Part shown: positions 6,832 to 13,421 of the stretch, one piece after another
How positions within the stretch are numbered: position 1 is the stretch's first letter
Layout of the letters: each line of letters opens with the position of its first letter
Source of the DNA: Yoonia sp.
GTDB taxonomy: Bacteria > Pseudomonadota > Alphaproteobacteria > Rhodobacterales > Rhodobacteraceae
Length of the DNA stretch: 13,421 nt
NCBI GenBank assembly: GCA_020627605.1
Contig: JAHDGO010000028.1
Location: 1 to 13,421 of the forward strand
Reading direction: 5' to 3'
Notes under the pieces: model-generated
The model's database searches: none
Told to the model about the DNA's origin: nothing
Seen by the model: the letters and a program-made list of their open reading frames with translations, nothing else
Translations under genes and position numbers: made by a program

Positions 6832-6878
6832 AGACCCTCATCATTTTGCCAAAAAGCTCCCGCCGGAGGCACCCCTTG
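6832..6878 (-). repeat. Rhodobacteraceae-type intergenic hairpin element between dgcN and dgcA
   Basis: The 69-nt dgcN-dgcA gap contains, on the minus strand, GGTGCCTCCGGCGGGAGC followed by TTTTTGGCAAAATGATGAGG. The imperfect hairpin GCCTCC-GGC-GGGAGC (6870-6856) runs straight into five T residues (6855-6851). From memory, the pattern CCTCCGGCGGGAG + T/A-rich stretch + GG..A..GATGA recurs in intergenic regions throughout roseobacter genomes. It may act as a weak terminator or attenuator that lowers dgcA-dat expression relative to dgcN. Membership of the repeat family is recalled, not searched. Confidence 0.5.
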
Positions 6879-6899
6879 GGCGCCACCAGCAGGGCGGTC

Positions 6900-7901
6900 T
6901 CAGATTGCGTCCAGCGCATCAACACGACGCGCGGCACCCTGGCGGAACGTGTCAACAGTGGGCAAACCCATGCGCTTTTCGACCTCGGCCATATAGGACA
7001 GGGCCTCTTCTTCCGACAGATGCTGGGTGTTGACCGAAATGCCCACAACCTGACACGCAGGATTGGCGATACGGGCAATTGGCAGGGCCATGTCGCGCAG
7101 CGCCTCAAGGCTCGGCAGATCATACTCGGGCAGACCGCGCATATGGGTGCGGGTCGGTTCATGGGCGAGGATCAGCGCATCGGGCTGGCCGCCATGGATC
7201 AGGGCCATGGTCACGCCGGAGTAAGAGACGTGAAACAGGCTGCCCTGCCCTTCAATGTGGTCCCAGTGGTCTGCATCGTTGTCGGGCGTCAGATACTCAA
7301 CCGCACCGGCCATGAAGTCGGCAATGACGGCATCCAGCGGCACGCCGCCACCGGTGATCAGAATACCGGTCTGGCCTGTCGGGCGGAAGGTGGATTTCAT
7401 GCCGCGCTTTTGCATTTCGATGTCCATGGCGAGGCCCGTATACATCTTGCCCACCGAACAATCGGTTCCGATGGCCAGACAGCGCTTGCCGGTCCGCTTC
7501 TTGCCGTTGGCGATGGGATAGGCGACCGAAGGGATACGCACGTCAAACAATGTGCGGCCATTGACCCGGGCGGCGGCCATCAGCTCTTTCTCGTCGCGCA
7601 ACAGGTTGTGCAGGCCGGATGCGATGTCATAGCCCATCTGCAGGGCCTGGACCAAAACCTCTTTCCAGGCGGCAGAGATCACGCCGCCACGGTTGGCAAC
7701 GCCGACAACCAATGTCTTTGCGCCAGCGTCCAGACCTTCTTGCAGGGTCATGTCTTGCAGTTTCACATCAGCGCCGCAGCCCGCCATGCGGAACTGGCCA
7801 ACGGCATTGTCAGGACGCCAGTCCTTGATGCCCTGCGCGACCTTCGCGGCCAGTTGGTCCGGCGCGTCACCGAGAAACAAAAGATAGGGTGTCTGGATCA
7901 T
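6900..7901 (-). CDS. dgcN: D-glutamate N-acetyltransferase DgcN (DUF1611 family)
   Basis: A 333-aa protein of the former DUF1611 family. DgcN is reported to acetylate D-glutamate to N-acetyl-D-glutamate, which DgcA then racemises. The sequence shows an N-terminal Rossmann-like region (TPYLLFLGD at 4-12), a P-loop-like motif GTDCSVGK (145-152), FRPTGQTGILITGGGVP (172-188), DHIEGQGSL (214-222) and HEPTR (247-251), all hallmarks of the family. The frame extends upstream to 8030, but the ATG at 7901 is chosen because AAGGA lies 8 nt before it and the extension is non-coding in character. It is first in the dgcN-dgcA-dat operon; glnK-amt upstream is separated by a terminator, so this gene needs its own promoter within 7902-8078. 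Confidence 0.9.
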   Translation of the reverse strand: MIQTPYLLFLGDAPDQLAAKVAQGIKDWRPDNAVGQFRMAGCGADVKLQDMTLQEGLDAGAKTLVVGVANRGGVISAAWKEVLVQALQMGYDIASGLHNLLRDEKELMAAARVNGRTLFDVRIPSVAYPIANGKKRTGKRCLAIGTDCSVGKMYTGLAMDIEMQKRGMKSTFRPTGQTGILITGGGVPLDAVIADFMAGAVEYLTPDNDADHWDHIEGQGSLFHVSYSGVTMALIHGGQPDALILAHEPTRTHMRGLPEYDLPSLEALRDMALPIARIANPACQVVGISVNTQHLSEEEALSYMAEVEKRMGLPTVDTFRQGAARRVDALDAI

Positions 7902-8016
7902 GGCAGGGGTCCTTATGCAAAGATTCGTCGTGTTGCGCGCAGTATGCAGCATTTGCGGTGAAGAATGTCGCAGGGATTGTCGTAGTAATGACAACTTGCA
8001 AGAGATTTTTGCACAT

Positions 8017-8034
8017 ATGCGTCGTAACACGCAT
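8017..8034. promoter_or_regulatory. Inverted repeat upstream of dgcN
   Basis: ATGCGT-CGTAAC-ACGCAT, two perfect 6-bp arms with a 6-bp spacer, lies 116 bp upstream of the dgcN start in the only non-coding gap between the amt terminator and dgcN. Its placement suits an activator or repressor site for the D-glutamate operon. No clear -35/-10 pair was found near it, and the regulator is unknown. Confidence 0.3.
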
Positions 8035-8078
8035 GAATATCCCGCAGAGAACTGAAACTGCCCGGCAATTGCTGCGCC

Positions 8079-8111
8079 AAAGAAAAAGGCCCGGACGCAA
8101 GCGCCCGGGCC
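8079..8111 (-). terminator. Rho-independent terminator of glnK-amt
   Basis: On the minus strand GGCCCGGGCG and CGTCCGGGCC form a roughly 10-bp stem (one G-U pair) capped by a CUUG-type tetraloop, followed by TTTTTCTTT (8087-8079). It lies 25 nt beyond the amt stop codon and is a strong textbook terminator. It separates glnK-amt from dgcN on the same strand. Confidence 0.9.
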
Positions 8112-8135
8112 AGTGTTCAGGCTGACAGGAAGGGA

Positions 8136-9452
<1,317 letters not shown>

Positions 9453-9474
9453 CGTTATATCCCCTGTTGCGCGG

Positions 9475-9813
9475 TCAAAGCGCGTCATCATTGGTTTCGC
9501 CTGTGCGGACGCGCAGCGCGCTTTCCACATCAAGGACGAAAATCTTGCCGTCACCGATTTTCTCGGTCTTGGCCGTTGTGGCGATCGTCTGGACGACCTG
9601 TTCGGCCATGCTGTCCTGCACGACGATTTCCAGTTTCACCTTCGGCACGAAATTCACGGCATATTCGGCACCGCGATAGATTTCCGTGTGGCCGGACTGC
9701 GACCCGAAGCCTTTGATTTCTGACACCATCATCCCGCGCACACCGACGGTGGTCAGTGCTTCACGGACCTCCTCCAGCTTGAATGGTTTGATTGTTGCAA
9801 TGATGAGTTTCAC
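9475..9813 (-). CDS. glnK: PII nitrogen regulatory protein GlnK
   Basis: A 112-aa PII signalling protein that senses 2-oxoglutarate, ATP/ADP and, through uridylylation, glutamine; it blocks the Amt channel when nitrogen is plentiful. Visible: MKLIIATIKPFKLEEVREAL, the 2-oxoglutarate ligand region GFGSQSGHTE (Gln39), the T-loop RGAEYAVNFVPKVK with uridylylation site Tyr51, and the B-loop KTEKIGDGKIFV. The start codon is GTG at 9813, with AAGGGGA 5 nt upstream; no in-frame ATG gives the standard length. It lies 22 nt before amt. A nitrogen-responsive promoter is expected upstream; I could not find a clean sigma-54 or NtrC consensus, only TGCACAA repeats near 9942-9959. Confidence 0.96.
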   Translation of the reverse strand: MKLIIATIKPFKLEEVREALTTVGVRGMMVSEIKGFGSQSGHTEIYRGAEYAVNFVPKVKLEIVVQDSMAEQVVQTIATTAKTEKIGDGKIFVLDVESALRVRTGETNDDAL

Positions 9814-9941
9814 GTTTGTCCCCTTGCAAATTTCTCGCATCCGCTGGCAGCCAGCAGTCGCTTGCACGTGGACACAAAGCGCGCCGGACAGGGCGCGGCA
9901 AGGTTGCGGCAGGCATGGTTAAGGCTGTTAGCGCCCGCTTC

Positions 9942-9959
9942 TGCACAATTTTTGCACAA
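9942..9959. repeat. Tandem TGCACAA direct repeat, one helical turn apart
   Basis: TGCACAA occurs at 9942-9948 and again at 9953-9959, an 11-bp period that puts both copies on the same face of the helix. It lies about 130 bp upstream of glnK and about 130 bp upstream of the PBP gene, in their shared divergent control region. It could be a regulator site; TGCAC is also the NtrC half-site, but here the copies are direct rather than inverted. Confidence 0.4.
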
Positions 9960-9977
9960 ATTCACCCCTTTGATTAA

Positions 9978-9997
9978 TTTTTGTGCGAACACAAAAA
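9978..9997. promoter_or_regulatory. 20-bp interrupted palindrome in the glnK / PBP intergenic region
   Basis: TTTTTGTG-CGAA-CACAAAAA is a perfect inverted repeat with 8-bp arms and a 4-bp spacer. It shares the TTGTG/CACAA core with the direct repeats at 9942-9959. It is A/T-rich, which makes it a poor terminator stem, and it is not next to a gene end, so an operator is the better reading. The rest of the 272-bp gap shows no gene. Confidence 0.45.
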
Positions 9998-10020
9998 GCA
10001 AACAGAGCGACTCATCACGC

Positions 10021-10049
10021 TCTACATTTGTGCGGGCGCCAGCTATAGT
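10021..10049 (+). promoter_or_regulatory. Possible promoter for the penicillin-binding protein gene
   Basis: TCTACA (10021-10026, 4 of 6 matches to TTGACA) and TATAGT (10044-10049, 5 of 6 matches to TATAAT) are 17 bp apart, giving a start near 10056 and a leader of about 30 nt before ATG 10086. The -35 box is weak, so this is only a candidate. Confidence 0.35.
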
Positions 10050-10085
10050 GCCTCAAAACAAACAAGACAGTCAGTCGAGCGGAAC

Positions 10086-12254
10086 ATGAGTGGAAATGGC
10101 AATAAGCGGACACCTCTGGTGGCCGAGCGGCGCTATCCGGCCAAATCAGGCCCGAAGAAGAAAGCGCCACCCAAAAAGGCTGCCCCAAAGGCCGCCAAGC
10201 CAGCGGCCCGTCGCAAGTCCGCGCCGCGCAGCAGCAAGCCCAAGGGGCTGATTGGCTGGATTCTTTTCCCGTTCCGCTGGGCGGCCCGTCTGATCTGGGC
10301 CTTCTCCTGGCGCGTTGGCCTGATCGTCGGTCTGATTATCGCCGGGTTCTCATTCTATTTCGCGGCGCAAATGCCAGCCATGAAAGAGCTGATCGACGGG
10401 CGCACACGCGGATCAGTCACCATGACCGACCTGACCGGAGAGGTCTTTGCCTGGCGCGGTGACCAGTTTGGCGGGATGATCACGACCGACACCGTGTCAC
10501 CCCATCTGCATAACGCCGTGGTCGCGACCGAAGACAAACGCTTCTACCGGCATCTGGGGCTTTCGCCACGCGGGATCGCCTCTGCCATTCGTATCAACCT
10601 GCGCGAAGGGCGCGGGCCGCTGTCCGGCAACGGCGGCTCGACCATCACCCAGCAGACGGCGAAACTGCTATGCCTCGGCGTTCCCTTTGACCCCGACACA
10701 TGGGAAAGCGAGCGCGCCTATGAAGATGACTGCCGCCGCACGACCTTGTGGCGCAAAGCCAAAGAGGCTGTCTTCTCTATCGGGATGGAGATTGCCTACA
10801 CCAAGGAAGAAATCCTTTCGATCTACCTCAACCGCGCCTACCTGGGTGCCAGCAGCCGCGGGTTTGAGGCCGCGGCACAGCGGTATTTCGGCATCTCCGC
10901 CGCACAGGTGAACCCCGCACAGGCCGCGATGCTGGCCGGTCTGCTGACTGCGCCCTCGGTCAACGCGCCAACCCGCAGCCTTGAACGCGCGCAGAACCGC
11001 GCCGCCGTGGTGATCGGGCTGATGGAAGATCAGGGCTATATCACGGCGTCAGAGGCACAGAATGCCCGCGCCAACCCCGCCACCTTGTCAGAGGCGGCAA
11101 GCGCCAGCTCCGGCGGCTTCTTTGCCGATTGGGTCATGGCCAGCGGACCAGAATTCTTTACCCGCGACACCACCGAAGACGTTATCATCCGCACCACGCT
11201 GGACCAGCGCATTCAGGCCGCGGCCGAAGAGGCGCTGATCACCGTTTTCGAACGCGACGTACGCGAAGGGTCAGAGGCGCAGGCGGCGATTGTCGTGATG
11301 TCAGCCGACGGTGCTGTGCGCGCCATGGTCGGCGGGCGCAACATCAATGCCACCGGCGCCTTTAACCGGGCCACGCAGGCGTTGCGGCAGACAGGGTCTG
11401 CCTTCAAACCCTTCATCTATGCCGCCGCCCTTGATTTGGGCTGGTCGCCTTACACGATGATCAGCGACGAACCGGCCTGCTGGAACATCCGTGGCGCGCC
11501 GCAGTGGTGTCCGGAAAACTATGACCGACAATTTGTCGGGCCGGTCAGCATGGTCGACGCGCTGGCCACCAGCCGCAACCTGCCCGCCATTGTCGTCTCA
11601 GAGGAAGTGGGCCGCGAACTGGTGCGCAATGTGGCCGCCGGTTTCGGGATCGAGGGTGATCTGGCCGCAGGGCCCGCATTGGCCCTTGGCGTGTCGGAAA
11701 GCACCCTGCTGAACATGACAGGTGCCTTTGCGGGTATTTTGAACGGTGGTTCTGCTGTCACGCCTTACGGGCTGATCGACCTGCGTCTGATGGGCGACAA
11801 TGACGTATTGATGGATGCGCAGGGCGCGGGCATCGGCGAACGCATCATCCGCGAAGAGGCTGCACGCCAGCTGACATGGATGATGTCGCAGGTGGTCGCG
11901 CGCGGCACCGGCACCCGTGCCCGCATTGACGGCTGGCAAATCGCTGGCAAGACCGGCACGACGCAGGGGTCACGCGATGCATGGTTCATCGGCTTTACCG
12001 GCGACTATGTCACCGGAGTCTGGATGGGCTATGATGACAACCGCCGTTTAAGTGGGGTAACCGGCGGCGGGTTGCCCGCAACCATCTGGCACGAAACCAT
12101 GATCCGCGTGCTGGAAGGCCAGCAACCAACGCCCTTGCCGATGATCGTGCCGGAGGCCCCGGCCGCGACAGGCCTGTTGGAAAGCACCGGTGGTGATGTG
12201 GTGGACCAGAACATCATCAACCTGCTGGATAACATTCTGGGTGGTCAGAACTGA
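10086..12254 (+). CDS. Class A penicillin-binding protein (PBP1A-type, glycosyltransferase plus transpeptidase)
   Basis: A 722-aa bifunctional peptidoglycan synthase anchored in the inner membrane, polymerising glycan strands and cross-linking peptides. Order: a cytoplasmic tail rich in Lys, Pro and Ala (about 20-53), a membrane span (about 76-94), a GT51 domain with EDKRFYRH (catalytic Glu149), GGSTITQQTAK (183-193) and LNRAYLG, then a transpeptidase with SAFK (Ser438, Lys441), SRN (496-498) and KTGT (622-625). All catalytic motifs are intact. Cysteines 196 and 216 flank an insertion in the GT domain, and 465 and 475 lie close together in the transpeptidase domain. The frame is open to a TTG at 9981, but ATG 10086 is preferred; its RBS (GCGGA) is weak. 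Monocistronic by appearance. Confidence 0.93.
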   Translation: MSGNGNKRTPLVAERRYPAKSGPKKKAPPKKAAPKAAKPAARRKSAPRSSKPKGLIGWILFPFRWAARLIWAFSWRVGLIVGLIIAGFSFYFAAQMPAMKELIDGRTRGSVTMTDLTGEVFAWRGDQFGGMITTDTVSPHLHNAVVATEDKRFYRHLGLSPRGIASAIRINLREGRGPLSGNGGSTITQQTAKLLCLGVPFDPDTWESERAYEDDCRRTTLWRKAKEAVFSIGMEIAYTKEEILSIYLNRAYLGASSRGFEAAAQRYFGISAAQVNPAQAAMLAGLLTAPSVNAPTRSLERAQNRAAVVIGLMEDQGYITASEAQNARANPATLSEAASASSGGFFADWVMASGPEFFTRDTTEDVIIRTTLDQRIQAAAEEALITVFERDVREGSEAQAAIVVMSADGAVRAMVGGRNINATGAFNRATQALRQTGSAFKPFIYAAALDLGWSPYTMISDEPACWNIRGAPQWCPENYDRQFVGPVSMVDALATSRNLPAIVVSEEVGRELVRNVAAGFGIEGDLAAGPALALGVSESTLLNMTGAFAGILNGGSAVTPYGLIDLRLMGDNDVLMDAQGAGIGERIIREEAARQLTWMMSQVVARGTGTRARIDGWQIAGKTGTTQGSRDAWFIGFTGDYVTGVWMGYDDNRRLSGVTGGGLPATIWHETMIRVLEGQQPTPLPMIVPEAPAATGLLESTGGDVVDQNIINLLDNILGGQN

Positions 12255-12265
12255 TCAGGGTTGCC

Positions 12266-12625
12266 CTAGAACTCCCCCGCTTCGCAGCGGTCGTAACGGA
12301 ACGCATAGCCGTCCCAGATCATATAGATGCCGTCGCCTTCTGCGTCGGCCATCAGCATGGCGCGTTCTGACCATGTGGACCCTTCGCCAATGCATTGCAT
12401 ATCATAGAGCGTCGCCTCCATATCGACGACATCAATGGCACCGGTCATCCGACACTCCACCTCGACGCCATAAAAGATGTTGTTTTCAATCTTGAGCGAC
12501 CCGCCATCAGCGCCAACAAGGCTGCATTCGGCATTGGCCGTTTGTTTGTAGACGCCATCGAATGTATCAGCGATCGCGGTCAGAGGCAGGGCGGAGGCAG
12601 CAAGGGCCAAGAGCAGGTTTTTCAT
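12266..12625 (-). CDS. Small exported protein with four cysteines (hypothetical)
   Basis: A 119-aa protein with a clear Sec signal peptide (MKNLLLALAASALPLTAIA, predicted cut after residue 19), giving a mature periplasmic or secreted chain of about 100 residues. It has exactly four cysteines after cleavage (34, 58, 78, 114), enough for two disulphides, and is acidic. I do not recognise a family. The ATG at 12625 is chosen for the signal peptide; no Shine-Dalgarno is evident upstream, which leaves expression level uncertain. It converges with the PBP gene (11-nt gap, no terminator seen) and is divergent from the type I secretion gene. It has no glycine-rich repeat, so it does not look like a type I secretion substrate. 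Confidence 0.75.
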   Translation of the reverse strand: MKNLLLALAASALPLTAIADTFDGVYKQTANAECSLVGADGGSLKIENNIFYGVEVECRMTGAIDVVDMEATLYDMQCIGEGSTWSERAMLMADAEGDGIYMIWDGYAFRYDRCEAGEF

Positions 12626-12755
12626 CAGGACGCCAGAATTGCGCAAAACGGTGTTGCAGATCAATCAATTATCGCAACCCTTTGCGGTTGGGGAATGTTC
12701 GTTAACGATGTGACCCTCTAAGAGTGTTACCATCGCCGCAAAAAGCAGGACAAAC

Positions 12756-13421
12756 ATGTCAGATCAAAAGACCGCCGCAGGACGGGCCGAACTGGCCCAG
12801 ACCCGCCAGCAAAGCCGCGCGCTTTACTGGGGTGTGGCGGTCTTCAGCTTTTTCGTGAACCTGCTGATGCTGACCGGCCCGATCTATATGCTGAATGTCT
12901 ATGACAGGGTGCTCAGCTCGCGGTCTTTTGAGACATTGATCGCCCTGTCGGTTCTGGTGGGTTTTCTCTACGCGATGATGGGCATCCTTGATTTTGTGCG
13001 GGGCCGGGTGATGGCGCGCGTGGGTGCGCGGTTTCAGGCGGCGCTTGACCGCCGCGTCTTTGGCGCTGTGCTGAAGGCCACAACCCTGAACCGCGCCCCG
13101 GCAGAAGCCGCAACAGGCCTGCGCGATCTGGAATCCGTACAGCGGCTGATCACCTCGCCCGCGCTGATGGCTCTGTTTGACCTGCCGTGGGTGCCCTTGT
13201 TCTTCTTTGGCATTTTCATCTTTCACCCGTTGATGGGTATTCTGGCCCTTTGCGGTGCTGGCGTGCTGATCGTTGTGGCCATCCTCAACCAGTGGAGCAC
13301 GTCCAAACCGCTGCATGCGGCGAATGCGGCCAGCTTTGCCTCTGAACGGCTCGGCGCGCAGATCCGTGAAGAAAGCGAGATGGTGCATTCGCTTGGTATG
13401 CGCAAAGCCGCCTTCGACCGC
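12756..13421 (+). CDS. Type I secretion ABC transporter, N-terminal part (PrtD-like; runs off the window)
   Basis: The first 222 codons of an ABC transporter of the type I secretion permease/ATPase class (PrtD/AprD-like), which exports proteins directly across both membranes with a membrane-fusion protein and an outer-membrane channel. Visible is the start of the transmembrane domain: two hydrophobic helices (about 24-46 and 62-80) joined by LTGPIYMLNVYDRVLSSRSFETL, the characteristic hairpin of this family, followed by RVGARFQAALDRRVF, the block DLPWVPLFFFGIFIFHPLMG (144-163) and a further span. The ATP-binding domain lies beyond 13421. ATG 12756 has AGGA 5 nt upstream. No stop appears within the window. 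A HlyD-type partner gene would be expected just downstream. Confidence 0.88.
   Translation, partial: MSDQKTAAGRAELAQTRQQSRALYWGVAVFSFFVNLLMLTGPIYMLNVYDRVLSSRSFETLIALSVLVGFLYAMMGILDFVRGRVMARVGARFQAALDRRVFGAVLKATTLNRAPAEAATGLRDLESVQRLITSPALMALFDLPWVPLFFFGIFIFHPLMGILALCGAGVLIVVAILNQWSTSKPLHAANAASFASERLGAQIREESEMVHSLGMRKAAFDR

Noticed and set aside
6830..6844. Tiny upstream ORF (ATG ATG AGG GTC TGA) overlapping the dgcA start
   Set aside because: Four codons with no RBS of its own; most simply part of the intergenic hairpin element's tail.
6735..7961. Long plus-strand open frame (408 codons) antisense to dgcN/dgcA
   Set aside because: It lies opposite two well-recognised enzymes, has a composition typical of antisense GC-rich frames (His, Gln, Arg, Gly-rich) and no family features.
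12257..12267. AGGG-TTG-CCCT mini hairpin between the PBP gene and the convergent small gene
   Set aside because: A 4-bp stem with no T tract on either strand, too weak for a terminator.
12700..12720. GTTAAC near 12701 as a CtrA box (TTAA-N7-TTAA)
   Set aside because: The second TTAA half is missing at the right spacing.

Overview
This looks like an ordinary chromosomal segment of a marine-type alphaproteobacterium, most likely Rhodobacteraceae (roseobacter group). The basis is high-GC coding, protein sequences that read like roseobacter orthologues (L20, L35, a 481-aa pyruvate kinase, DUF1244, GlnK/Amt, DgcN/DgcA), and an intergenic hairpin of a type I remember as common in that family. No rRNA, tRNA, CRISPR array, insertion sequence or phage gene was seen, and coding density is near complete. 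The family assignment comes from recognition, not from a search.

Layout. Positions 1-2544 carry a minus-strand block, in transcription order: pyk (pyruvate kinase), a 74-aa two-helix membrane protein, rpmI and rplT, closed by a strong intrinsic terminator at 86-123. rpmI-rplT have their own promoter (806-834). Divergent from pyk, a tight plus-strand run (2662-5011) encodes an N-formylglutamate amidohydrolase-family protein, a DUF1244 protein, a TerB-like protein, a DsbA/kappa-GST-fold isomerase of the 2-hydroxychromene-2-carboxylate isomerase family, and an easily missed 47-aa single-span membrane protein with a very strong ribosome binding site. The last ORF meets the next operon head-on with overlapping stop codons.

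Positions 5008-7901 (minus) hold dgcN-dgcA-dat. DgcN and DgcA form the recently described D-glutamate catabolic route (N-acetylation, then racemisation to N-acetyl-L-glutamate). The fold-type IV PLP aminotransferase behind them is D-amino-acid aminotransferase-like, so the three genes together look like a D-amino-acid utilisation operon. Upstream, also on the minus strand, glnK-amt (9813-8136) encode a PII signalling protein and its partner ammonium channel, ending at a strong terminator. D-amino-acid nitrogen salvage and ammonium sensing therefore sit side by side, although the terminator makes them separate transcripts.

Positions 10086-12254 (plus) encode a complete class A bifunctional penicillin-binding protein with a Lys/Pro/Ala-rich cytoplasmic tail and two pairs of extra cysteines. 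It converges with a small exported four-cysteine protein (12625-12266). That gene is divergent from the start of a type I secretion ABC transporter (PrtD-like), cut by the window edge at 13421.

I see no clear new defence or mobile system. The best leads are the unannotated 47-aa membrane ORF, the D-amino-acid operon with its internal hairpin, the pyk operator-like site, the poorly understood amidohydrolase/DUF1244/TerB cluster, and the repeat-rich glnK/PBP intergenic region.
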